13,937 nucleotides of DNA from Spirochaetia bacterium (GCA_900769325.1 CAAGGF010000013.1:1-13937); one strand, 5' to 3'. Positions 7,121 through 13,653 are shown, counted from the first letter of the stretch. Numbers and translations are program-made. Notes: generated from the sequence alone by a model not told the origin.

Positions 7121-7870
7121 TCAATCTATATATCGAAACAACAGAAAAATACAGTCATGTGGGAATCTACTTTGACGGAATGCTATACCAGCTTCTCGAA
7201 GAAGGGGAGTAGCGAAGCAGAAACTTGAAGAATATCTTAATGATGCAAGCATACAGACATTATGGGCACAGGCATTTCGGATGCGGCGTACAGATTCAAA
7301 GTGTTTTGTATATTCACATTGTATACGCATATAGTCATAGTAAAAAGCATAGAAGCTTATAAAATCAGCGAATGAAACCATTTCAACAAAGTTCCATACT
7401 GCAGGGGCTGCTACATATTTTTCAAAAGAACTCTCCCCATAAGAAGTGTTTCTATTTACTTTAGAAAGTTCATTTTTGATTTTTAGATGGTTCTCCAGGA
7501 ATTTCTCGACAACCTCATATCCATCATCTGCAGGATTATTCTGACACTCATTTACCAGTTTGACCTTGAGATAGTGTTCCAGATCGATAGTCATTTTCAA
7601 AAGAAGTTTGCGCAGGAACATATCAATAGTTGAAAGTTCAACCAGATGGCCAAAATCAAGTCCTATGTATTTGCCACTTTTTGTCTGTTCGGTACAAGTT
7701 GAGCAATAGTGTTTCAGTCGGAAGAAGAAGTTGTTCTTTTTTAGGAACTCTTTGGCTTTTTCCTCATCCATCAGGTTGAATGTAATTCCAAGTTCGTTTT
7801 TGCAGTATTCAATAATCTCCGGAACAGTTAGTTTTTTGGATTTTGTCGGAACAGGTTCTTTTTTAGACAT
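7121..7870 (-). CDS. Abi_2/AbiD-AbiF-like HEPN protein, C-terminus doubtful
   Basis: It resembles the Abi_2 family of abortive-infection proteins, whose HEPN fold is often RNase-like and blocks phage spread by harming the infected cell. The frame is open from 7942, but ATG 7870 is chosen because AGGAGA stands just before it; this gives 249 aa. The N-terminus has the family pattern: VPEIIEYCKNELGI, DEEKAKEFLKKNNFFFRLKHY, then DFGHLVELSTIDMFLRKLLL. The HEPN signature RNACAH is at residues 198-203. Only 46 residues follow, and from about residue 212 they read like out-of-frame sequence (Phe/Arg/Cys-rich, ending LLFRYID), while the opposite strand carries a more protein-like frame. The gene may be truncated or joined to foreign sequence. 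Phage defence is inferred, not shown. Confidence 0.72.
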   Translation of the reverse strand: MSKKEPVPTKSKKLTVPEIIEYCKNELGITFNLMDEEKAKEFLKKNNFFFRLKHYCSTCTEQTKSGKYIGLDFGHLVELSTIDMFLRKLLLKMTIDLEHYLKVKLVNECQNNPADDGYEVVEKFLENHLKIKNELSKVNRNTSYGESSFEKYVAAPAVWNFVEMVSFADFISFYAFYYDYMRIQCEYTKHFESVRRIRNACAHNVCMLASLRYSSSFCFATPLLREAGIAFRQSRFPHDCIFLLFRYID

Positions 7871-7888
7871 AATTTCTCCTATGAAAAT

Positions 7889-7897
7889 ATTATACCA
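7889..7897 (-). promoter_or_regulatory. Extended -10 promoter of the Abi-like gene
   Basis: On the minus strand TGGTATAAT ends 18 bases before the ATG, with the ribosome site between. TG-N-TATAAT is an extended -10 box, which suits the absence of a good -35. The surrounding CGTGGTATAATAT recurs upstream of the regulator pseudogene (11805-11817). Confidence 0.6.
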
Positions 7898-7935
7898 CGA
7901 GATTTTTCTTAAAAAAATGAAAAAAAATAAAGACC

Positions 7936-7952
7936 ACGACACATCTTGTCAT
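7936..7952. promoter_or_regulatory. Operator-like dyad, copy A
   Basis: ACGACA-CATCT-TGTCAT, a 6+5+6 dyad with one imperfect pair, ends 10 bp before a TATAAT at 7963-7968. It matches copy B (11411-11427) at 15 of 17 positions, and the flanks are shared too (AAATAAAGACCA before, TATAAT and AAGCA after). It lies between the divergent Abi-like gene and the frameshifted membrane gene, so it could act on both. Confidence 0.65.
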
Positions 7953-7962
7953 ACCCACTGAG

Positions 7963-7968
7963 TATAAT
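7963..7968 (+). promoter_or_regulatory. -10 box for the membrane protein and helicase operon
   Basis: A perfect TATAAT follows the dyad. No good -35 is found at 16-18 bp, where the dyad sits instead. Transcription would start near 7975. Confidence 0.6.
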
Positions 7969-7995
7969 TTAAAGCAAATTATAGTGAGGTGTATT

Positions 7996-8387
7996 ATGTT
8001 TTTGTTTTTTTTAGTTTTGTTTGTGCTTGTAATGATTGTGTTGTGGTTCACAATTTTAAACTTGCAGTGCTCACCAGATATGTATTGCGGAATTTAAAGT
8101 CCATGCTCAAAGATGGATTCATAAATGTAAAAGTTGCAGAAATCGCCTTTCAAAAATTTATGAATGACGAAGGTGTAATATCTTTAAAAGATGCTTTTGT
8201 CGAATCAATAAACAGGATATATGAGGAATATAAGTTATACATGGATAAGATTCTTGATTTTAGAAAAGATCACCCCAAACTCAGATTCATCTATGAAGAT
8301 AGATTCAACGCCTGCATCATGACCGCAGGCGAACTTGAACGTCAGTGCAAAGATTTAGCTTCTCGATATAGGAATTTATTTGGGTGA
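7996..8387 (+). CDS. Membrane-anchored small protein of unknown function, expressed across a -1 frameshift
   Basis: I do not recognise the family. ATG 7996 has the only good ribosome site (GTGAGGTG) and encodes a membrane helix (MFLFFLVLFVLVMIVLWF), but this frame stops at 8095-8097 after 33 residues. The frame one base back stays open from before this point to 8387 and encodes a charged helical protein (LTRYVLRNLKSML, KVAEIAFQKFMN, then ESINRIYEEYKLYMDKILDF). At 8055-8061 lies T TTA AAC, a classic slippery heptamer in the right phase. A -1 slip there joins the two into a 130-aa protein with an N-terminal anchor and cytoplasmic helices. A simple one-base deletion near 8064 would look the same. 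The stop overlaps the ribosome site of the helicase, ten bases before its ATG, so the two are co-translated. Confidence 0.6.
8055..8061 (+). other. Candidate -1 ribosomal frameshift site (T TTA AAC)
   Basis: Codons TTA AAC of the upstream frame are preceded by T, forming the X XXY YYZ heptamer in phase, 11 codons before the upstream stop. Re-pairing to TTT AAA continues as CTT GCA GTG in the long downstream frame. Only a weak possible stem (TGCAGT with ATTGCG) follows, too near the heptamer to be a textbook stimulator. Confidence 0.45.
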
Positions 8388-8396
8388 GGTATAGTA

Positions 8397-11300
8397 ATGG
8401 AGATTTTTTCAAAGCTGAATGACAAACAGACTCTTGCGGTTCAGAATACAGAAGGTTATGTTCGTGTAATTGCTGGTGCAGGTTCTGGAAAGACAAAGCT
8501 GCTTGTCAGCCGTTATGCGTATCTTGTTAAAGAATACGGAATTGATGCAGGTAATATTCTTTGTGTAACTTTTACAAACAAAGCTGCAGGAGAAATGAAA
8601 AAGCGAATCTCTAATCTGATTGGACCTGAATATTCTACCTCCTTGATTTGTACTTACCATGGTTTCGGAGCCAGATTAATTCGTGAAAACCCTGAGAAGC
8701 TATTTCTTTCAAAAGGTTTTCAGATAATTGATACATATCAGCAGAAAACCATTCTCGAAGAAATCTTTCAGAAATATGAATTAAAACTGGATTATGCAAA
8801 TTTCCAGAGTATTCTTAAAAAGACAGCGCAAAAAAAACAAGACTTAGCGTACGTTGCAAAAATGTGCATCGCAGATAAAGTTCAGATTCTGCCGGAAATC
8901 TTGAATCAAGATGACCAGATTATTGAAGATTATCTTCAAAGGCAAAAAGCCATCTATAGTTTGGATTTTACAGATCTTATTAGCTATGCACTTTATCTTT
9001 TGATAAATGATGAAGAAGTCTGTGATAAATGGCAGTCCAGACTCAATTACATCATGGTAGATGAGTTTCAGGATAGTTCCAGTACAGAAATGCGGCTTAT
9101 TGATATCCTGAGTGAACGTTATAAAAACCTGATGATTGTTGGAGATCCTGATCAGAATATTTATGAGTGGCGAGGTTCTGATATAAAGCTTCTTGTAAAT
9201 TTTGATAAAACTCACCCGAATACTCAAACTATCATATTAAATCAGAATTATCGATCAACACCACAGATTCTAAAATGTGCAAATACACTCATTGAAAAGA
9301 ATACACTTCGCTTGAAAAAAGATTTATTTACTCTGTCTGCGCCGGGAGTTGTTGTAAAACATTATCATTCAAAATCTGAAGATGATGAAGTAAAGCAGAT
9401 TGTAAAAGAGATAAAAGAAATCAAAAAATATCATAATAAATCTTATTCAGATTTTGCAATCCTCTACCGTTCAGGATTCCTTTCACGTGTTGTAGAACGA
9501 AAACTTGTTGAAGAAAACATTCCTTATGAAATCTACGGTGGTGTGAAATTCTATCAGCGTATGGAGATTCAGGATATCGTTTCTTATCTTCGTCTTATTG
9601 CTTTTAATGATGACCTTTCATTTAAGAGAATAATCAATACTCCTCGCAGACAATTTGGACGTGTGCGTGTAGCAGCTCTTGAAACGATGAGGGAAAACAA
9701 TGAAATAAATCTCTTTGATGATGAAGATCTTACAAAGAAGAGTCTTTATGAAGTTTTAAAATCACATTTGGGAGATCCTGCTTTTACCGGTAGTGGAGGA
9801 GCTGCATTTATTTCTATGATTGAAAATCTTAAAAACCTAAAGGATACAGTAAAGTTATCTGATTTCGTAAACAGAGTCTGCATAGATTCCGGATATGAAC
9901 AGTATATCCGGGAATTGGGTGATGAAGAACGTCTTGAAAATCTTTCTGAATTCAAAAGAATCGCAAATGAATTTGAAAATGGTTTTGGGGAAGAAATAAC
10001 TCTTGAAGGCTTTTTACAGCAGATTGCACTTATGTCTGCTGAAGATACAGATAAACCTTGCGAGGCTGTTAAGCTTATGACTATTCATGCATCAAAGGGG
10101 CTTGAGTTTCCTGTTGTTTTTATAATCGGATTTTCAGAAGGAATTTTTCCAAGTTCAAAAACGCTCGAAGAACGAAAAAAACTTGGTTTGGAAGAAGAAC
10201 GCCGATTATGTTATGTTGCAATTACCCGTGCCCAGGAAATACTTTTTCTCATGGATAGTGAAGGTCAAAGCCAGCAGGGAATCAAAAAGCTGCCATCCAG
10301 ATTCTTATATGAAATAGGTGAACAGAATTATCAGCGAATAGGAAAAATCAGCGACGACCTTGAACGTGAATGTTGGGGGTATATTCATCGCCTGAATCGA
10401 GAAATGATTGAAGAATTACCGGCCCCAAAGGATGATAGCATCCAAATAATTGAACATCATATTTTTGGAAAAGGGAAGGTTCTTAGTTTTGATAGCAAAC
10501 GCAAAGTGTATTCAGTTCAGTTTGAAGGTTTAAGAGAACCTCGTTCTATTAATGCTGATTATTTTAATCAAAAACACGAGCCCCCAATGATGGAAAATCA
10601 AAATCTGCCAGTTGAACAGTTGCATGATAATTTGCCAAAAGTCATATCTCAAGAGCTGCCATCGACAGAAAACTCAGAGGAAGAAGCCGAAGACCTCTAT
10701 CGGAAGGTCCCTCCATACGAAGAAGATGACAATGATATAACTGATGATTCTGAAGAAATTGAAACAGAGGAATACGAACTCGAGACTGAGGAAATATTCG
10801 AAGAGCCTTGTGAAACAGAAGAAAGAGAGGAACTTGAAGTTGAACTTACGAAACCGCCTTTAGAAAACAATTTTACTACTGATGAAGAAATTCCTCCTGA
10901 TTTACAGAAGATTTCTGAAGAATTGCGGGAGAAACTCGCCAACTCTCCGAATCATTGGAACAATCCTGATTTTCCAATGACTGGCTGGATATGTACTGAT
11001 GTTACTGATTTGGGTTCTCCTTCTGGTATCTGTCAGATGTGTGGTTTCCAGATAATTCGTTATGTTCATCATATGTATCACTCGGGGACTGGTATGCAGC
11101 TGGATTGTGGTTGTATTTGTGCCGGAAAACTTGAAGGCGATATTGATAAAGCACGCAAGCGAGAGACTGCTTTCAAGAATAAAGAACAGCGTAAAATAAA
11201 CTTTAAAAAGAAAAAGTGGAAGTGTTCATCAAGAGGGAATGAATATCTAAAAATTAAGAATCATCTGATTGTACTTTTTCATTTCAGGGATTCTGATAAA

Positions 11301-11405
11301 TGGAATTTTTCGATTGATAATGTTTTCAACAAAAAGGCATATAAGACCCGACAAGAATGCATCGAAGCAATATTTAATGCATTAGATGATTTACTGTATA
11401 AATAA
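8397..11405 (+). CDS. UvrD/Rep-family SF1 DNA helicase with C-terminal Cys/His-rich domain
   Basis: A 3'-5' SF1A DNA translocase by family. All motifs are intact: Q-motif Q11 (LNDKQTLAV), Walker A AGAGSGKT at 26-33, Ia TFTNKAAGEM, Ib TYHGFGARLI, Walker B DEFQD at 222-226, III GDPDQNIYEWRG at 249-260, IV QNYRSTPQI, V MTIHASKGLEFP from 561, and VI YVAITRAQ at 606-613 with arginine R611. A PcrA-like small beta domain (HHIFGKGKVLSF) starts near 683. Then comes a Glu/Asp-rich linker (about 755-840) and an added domain from about 864 with WICTDVTDLGS, CQMC (C879, C882), HHMYH (H891, H892, H895) and CGCIC (C904-C908), likely zinc-binding. At 1002 aa it is about 250-300 aa longer than PcrA/UvrD. It sits in an accessory region, so it is probably not the housekeeping uvrD/pcrA. 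A defence or repair role is inference. Confidence 0.9.
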   Translation: MEIFSKLNDKQTLAVQNTEGYVRVIAGAGSGKTKLLVSRYAYLVKEYGIDAGNILCVTFTNKAAGEMKKRISNLIGPEYSTSLICTYHGFGARLIRENPEKLFLSKGFQIIDTYQQKTILEEIFQKYELKLDYANFQSILKKTAQKKQDLAYVAKMCIADKVQILPEILNQDDQIIEDYLQRQKAIYSLDFTDLISYALYLLINDEEVCDKWQSRLNYIMVDEFQDSSSTEMRLIDILSERYKNLMIVGDPDQNIYEWRGSDIKLLVNFDKTHPNTQTIILNQNYRSTPQILKCANTLIEKNTLRLKKDLFTLSAPGVVVKHYHSKSEDDEVKQIVKEIKEIKKYHNKSYSDFAILYRSGFLSRVVERKLVEENIPYEIYGGVKFYQRMEIQDIVSYLRLIAFNDDLSFKRIINTPRRQFGRVRVAALETMRENNEINLFDDEDLTKKSLYEVLKSHLGDPAFTGSGGAAFISMIENLKNLKDTVKLSDFVNRVCIDSGYEQYIRELGDEERLENLSEFKRIANEFENGFGEEITLEGFLQQIALMSAEDTDKPCEAVKLMTIHASKGLEFPVVFIIGFSEGIFPSSKTLEERKKLGLEEERRLCYVAITRAQEILFLMDSEGQSQQGIKKLPSRFLYEIGEQNYQRIGKISDDLERECWGYIHRLNREMIEELPAPKDDSIQIIEHHIFGKGKVLSFDSKRKVYSVQFEGLREPRSINADYFNQKHEPPMMENQNLPVEQLHDNLPKVISQELPSTENSEEEAEDLYRKVPPYEEDDNDITDDSEEIETEEYELETEEIFEEPCETEEREELEVELTKPPLENNFTTDEEIPPDLQKISEELREKLANSPNHWNNPDFPMTGWICTDVTDLGSPSGICQMCGFQIIRYVHHMYHSGTGMQLDCGCICAGKLEGDIDKARKRETAFKNKEQRKINFKKKKWKCSSRGNEYLKIKNHLIVLFHFRDSDKWNFSIDNVFNKKAYKTRQECIEAIFNALDDLLYK

Positions 11406-11410
11406 AGACC

Positions 11411-11427
11411 ATGACACTTCTTGTCAT
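11411..11427. promoter_or_regulatory. Operator-like dyad, copy B
   Basis: ATGACA-CTTCT-TGTCAT is a perfect 6+5+6 inverted repeat, ending 11 bp before TATAAT at 11439-11444. The similarity to copy A begins at 11400, within the last codons of the helicase gene. Confidence 0.7.
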
Positions 11428-11438
11428 GCCTGTAAGGT

Positions 11439-11444
11439 TATAAT
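11439..11444 (+). promoter_or_regulatory. -10 box for the 76-aa protein gene
   Basis: A perfect TATAAT just after dyad copy B. A short leader follows with a 6-bp stem (AGAATC 11454-11459 with GATTCT 11465-11470) directly before the ribosome site, which could affect translation. Confidence 0.6.
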
Positions 11445-11481
11445 CAAAGCATAAGAATCTAAAGGATTCTGAGGAGAATGT

Positions 11482-11712
11482 ATGATAAAGAGATTTATTG
11501 GTACTTGCGTTGCTGCTACTGCTCTGGTAGTAACAGGAAAGATGGTTTCAGATTATGCAGAAACAAAGCCTGGTTTGAAAAATGTAAAAGACAAGCTCAA
11601 GAAAATTGGTAAAGATTTCACGGCAGACTGTAAAGAAGTTCTGGATGCTACAAAACGTGTTTTCACTGGTGAACTTCCAACAGAAAATACAATGTCAGCA
11701 GAAAACTGTTAG
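11482..11712 (+). CDS. Small membrane-anchored protein of unknown function
   Basis: A 76-aa protein of no family I recognise. The N-terminus (MIKRFIGTCVAATALVVTGKMV) is a single membrane helix or uncleaved signal anchor. The rest is a lysine-rich helical segment (KNVKDKLKKIGKDF, then CKEVLDATKRVF) with a polar tail ending in Cys. The overall look recalls small YtxH-like stress proteins, but no clear motif supports that. GAGGAGAA precedes the ATG at good spacing. It has its own promoter with dyad copy B, nearly the same control region as the frameshifted membrane gene 3.5 kb upstream, and its own terminator, so it is a single-gene unit. Confidence 0.7.
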   Translation: MIKRFIGTCVAATALVVTGKMVSDYAETKPGLKNVKDKLKKIGKDFTADCKEVLDATKRVFTGELPTENTMSAENC

Positions 11713-11728
11713 TTTGGTACTATTTCAG

Positions 11729-11775
11729 AGACAATGCTGTTGTACCTCTTCCATCTGCAGTATTGTCTTTTTTTT
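11729..11775 (+). terminator. Rho-independent terminator after the 76-aa gene
   Basis: AGACAATGCTG (11729-11739) pairs with CAGTATTGTCT (11758-11768) over 11 bp with one G-U pair, followed by an unbroken T8 at 11768-11775. It lies 17 bases after the stop codon. Confidence 0.9.
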
Positions 11776-11806
11776 AGAGGTTTTTCCCAAAAAAACTGAC
11801 TTTTCG

Positions 11807-11815
11807 TGGTATAAT
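11807..11815 (+). promoter_or_regulatory. Extended -10 promoter of the regulator pseudogene
   Basis: TGGTATAAT, a TG-N-TATAAT extended -10 box, lies 22 bases before the ATG. It shares CGTGGTATAATAT with the promoter of the Abi-like gene. Confidence 0.55.
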
Positions 11816-11837
11816 ATATAGAAAGAAATAGAAAAGT

Positions 11838-12143
11838 ATGAGTACCAAAACAACAAAAAACACAGCTTCAAAATAAACAAAACTAACAGCCTGGCGTATT
11901 CTTGAGATAGACAGCTACATTCAAACAGGTAAATCTTATACCGCAGCACAGCTCGCAAGTCTTATCGGAACCCATGATAAAGATAAAAATGAATACAGTT
12001 CCAAAACAATACAGCGTGATTTGGAATATATGCTCGATACCTTACATGCTCCTATTGAAAGTGACTATCGTGGATATCGTTATACCAAGCCAAACTTTTT
12101 TATTAAAAGTATCCCTCTTACTGGGATTTTTTTTTGTTTATAA
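11838..12143 (+). pseudogene. Broken HTH half of a WYL-domain transcriptional regulator
   Basis: From ATG 11838 the frame reads a short polar lead, hits TAA at 11874-11876 (codon 13), then continues with a typical HTH_11/WYL regulator N-terminus: LTAWRILEIDSYIQTGKSYT, AAQLASLIGTH, SSKTIQRDLEYMLDTLHAPI and YRGYRYTKPNFFIKSIPLT. At PLT, where the WYL ligand-binding part should begin, the sequence turns into a T-run and stops at 12141-12143. So there are two lesions: a premature stop and loss of about the last 200 residues. The promoter is intact. WYL regulators often control phage-defence loci, which fits the neighbours. The family call rests on the HTH and the RDLEYL-like motif; an intact start after the stop codon was not found. 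Confidence 0.75.
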
Positions 12144-12241
12144 TTTTTTTATAAGGGATTTCCTTAAAAGATTTCAAAAATTTTTCTATGCGAATGTAAT
12201 TTACTGAATCTTTAAACGTTAAAATTTAAATTTTTTATGTA

Positions 12242-12258
12242 ACGACATTTCTTGGCGT
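12242..12258. promoter_or_regulatory. Operator-like dyad, copy C (weaker)
   Basis: ACGACA-TTTCT-TGGCGT matches copies A and B at 13 of 17 positions each, including the TCT left of centre. One pair is broken, but the dyad extends outward (AACG with CGTT). It lies upstream of the ADP-ribosylglycohydrolase pair, with a poor -10 candidate (TGATAA at 12267-12272). Confidence 0.45.
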
Positions 12259-12304
12259 TATTCCTGTGATAAATTATTTCTAGAAACGAGGAGATAAGTC
12301 AAAT

Positions 12305-12688
12305 ATGATTTCTATTAAAACCAGAATTGTTGGGTTTGTTGATTATGTTGAGAAAACATATAAAAATGAAGAAGCATTTTTTCAAGATTTCCAAAAATCA
12401 GAGGATTTGAAAATTCAAGCAGAAAAAATAATTGAAAATACAAGAGACGATAAATCTGAAATTATAATCAATGTGAAATCAAGCAAAGAAATAGAAGAAA
12501 TAATTTATTATCTGATTTCAATTCTTTTAGGGGAAGATTTAGCATTCTTGTTGAATATGATTTATTCAAAACCAGAATCAGGCATTGTAATTTTTAGCAA
12601 ATTTCAAAATATTGTCGCTAAAATATACGAAATGAATGTTGTGTTTAACATCAAAAATGGGAGAAAAAAATGTACGGAGCAATTTTAG
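12305..12688 (+). CDS. Unrecognised 127-aa protein paired with ADP-ribosylglycohydrolase
   Basis: No family is recognised. The protein is soluble-looking and Glu/Lys/Ile-rich: an N-terminal helical part (VDYVEKTYKNEEAFFQDFQKS), a likely beta strand (SEIIINVKSS), then a helix (KEIEEIIYYLISILLGEDLAFLL) and a strand (SGIVIFSKF). GAGGAGA at about 12289-12295 precedes the ATG. Its 3' end overlaps the start of the next gene by 19 bases, and that gene's ribosome site (GGGAGAA) lies inside it, so the two are translationally coupled. Tight coupling to an ADP-ribose hydrolase suggests a partner, regulator or target role, but nothing in the sequence shows which. Confidence 0.7.
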   Translation: MISIKTRIVGFVDYVEKTYKNEEAFFQDFQKSEDLKIQAEKIIENTRDDKSEIIINVKSSKEIEEIIYYLISILLGEDLAFLLNMIYSKPESGIVIFSKFQNIVAKIYEMNVVFNIKNGRKKCTEQF

Positions 12689-13497
12689 GAGATATTATTG
12701 GGCAGCCTTATGAATTTGGGCCGAATAACATTAAAACAAAGGATTTTTCACTTTTTACAAAAAAGCCTCGATTTACAGATGATTCTGTGATGACAGTTGC
12801 AATTTGTGATGGCATTTTAACCACGGGATTTGATGCAGATGAAAAAACAATGAAAAAATCAATGATTGAAGCAATGCACAAATGGGGGAATCTTTATCCA
12901 AATGCGGGATATGGCGGAACTTTTATTCGTTGGTTAGCTATGAAATCTTATGAGCCTTACAACAGTTGGGGAAATGGAAGTGCAATGCGTGTTTCTTCTG
13001 TGGGTTATTTTTTTCAAACTTTGGAAAGGACACGGGAAGTTGCAAGATGGTCGGCGGAAGTGACTCATAATCATCCAGAGGGGGTGAAGGGAGCGGAAGT
13101 TGTGGCAAGTGTAATTTGGATGGCTCGAAAGGGAATTTCAAAAGAAGAAATAAAAACTTATGTAGAAAAAGAGTTTGGTTATGATTTGAGCAAAAGTTGT
13201 GATGAAATTCGGCCAGAGTATTATTTTGATGTAAGTTGCCAGGGAACTGTGCCTCAGGCAATTACTGCATTTTTAGAAGGAACTGATTTTGAAGATGTGA
13301 TTCGTACCGCAGTTAGTCTTGGAGGAGACTGCGACACGTTGACTTGTATTGCAGGTGGAATGGCAGAAGCATTTTATGGAGTTCCAGATTTTTTGAAGGA
13401 AAAATGTTTGGAATTTACAACAAGGGAGATGCATGAGGTGATGGAAAGGTTTGAGAAGGAGAAAATTCATTATCAATGGAACTTGTTAGTGAAGTAA
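12670..13497 (+). CDS. ADP-ribosylglycohydrolase family protein (DraG/ARH fold)
   Basis: The family removes ADP-ribose from proteins, nucleic acids or small molecules using two Mg2+ ions. Diagnostic features are all visible: the GAILGDIIGQPYE start, FTDDSVMT (T36-D37-D38-S39, metal site), the GNGSAMRVSSVG loop, THNHPEGVKGAEV, and the C-terminal metal site SLGGDCDTLTCIAGGMAEAFYG (D220, D222). At 275 aa it has the normal length for a single-domain bacterial member, with no secretion signal, so it is cytoplasmic. The start at 12670 overlaps the preceding gene by 19 bases and has GGGAGAA upstream. No ADP-ribosyltransferase is in the window, so it is not a DraT/DraG or DarT/DarG pair as seen here. 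The substrate is unknown. Confidence 0.92.
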   Translation: MYGAILGDIIGQPYEFGPNNIKTKDFSLFTKKPRFTDDSVMTVAICDGILTTGFDADEKTMKKSMIEAMHKWGNLYPNAGYGGTFIRWLAMKSYEPYNSWGNGSAMRVSSVGYFFQTLERTREVARWSAEVTHNHPEGVKGAEVVASVIWMARKGISKEEIKTYVEKEFGYDLSKSCDEIRPEYYFDVSCQGTVPQAITAFLEGTDFEDVIRTAVSLGGDCDTLTCIAGGMAEAFYGVPDFLKEKCLEFTTREMHEVMERFEKEKIHYQWNLLVK

Positions 13498-13517
13498 CAC
13501 AAAAAGATTAAAATATT

Positions 13518-13586
13518 GAGGTACAGATTTCTGCCCTGCACGTGGGATGTAGGTATATTATACCAAGGTACCTCTAGAATTTTTTA
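13518..13586 (+). terminator. Structured 3' element, possible terminator
   Basis: GAGGTAC (13518-13524) pairs with GTACCTC (13568-13574). Enclosed are a perfect 13-base palindrome GGTATATTATACC (13552-13564) and a weaker GC-rich stem (CCC 13534-13536 with GGG 13544-13546). TAGAATTTTTT follows. It could be a branched terminator for the ADP-ribosylglycohydrolase gene or a small structured RNA. The T-run is set off by a few bases, so efficiency is doubtful. Beyond it, up to 13653, the sequence is AT-rich with nothing I recognise. Confidence 0.45.
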
Positions 13587-13653
13587 AATAAGAATATAGA
13601 TGTTTCTCTGTGTTTCTGTTTTTTTTATCTAAAAATCAGTATAACTTGATAAC

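Noticed and set aside
7989..8387. GTG at 7989 as the start of the small membrane gene
   Set aside because: This GTG lies inside the ribosome site of ATG 7996 and has none of its own, and its N-terminus is Cys/Val/Phe-rich without a clean anchor.
10697..10942. Serine-rich 81-aa frame on the minus strand
   Set aside because: It is the antisense of the Glu/Asp-rich linker of the helicase; GAA/GAG read backwards gives Ser/Phe-rich peptide. No ribosome site.
11974..12207. 77-aa membrane-like frame on the plus strand
   Set aside because: It runs over the WYL regulator relic in another frame. The relic's frame shows a recognisable HTH, and the hydrophobic part comes from a T-rich stretch.
12670..13497. 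DraG of a DraT/DraG nitrogenase-control pair or DarG antitoxin
   Set aside because: No transferase gene and no nif genes are near, and the fold is DraG/ARH, not the macrodomain of DarG.
13518..13574. tRNA-like gene, from the 7-bp closing stem
   Set aside because: The span is only about 57 nt, with no T-loop GTTCRA, no anticodon arm and no CCA or discriminator layout.
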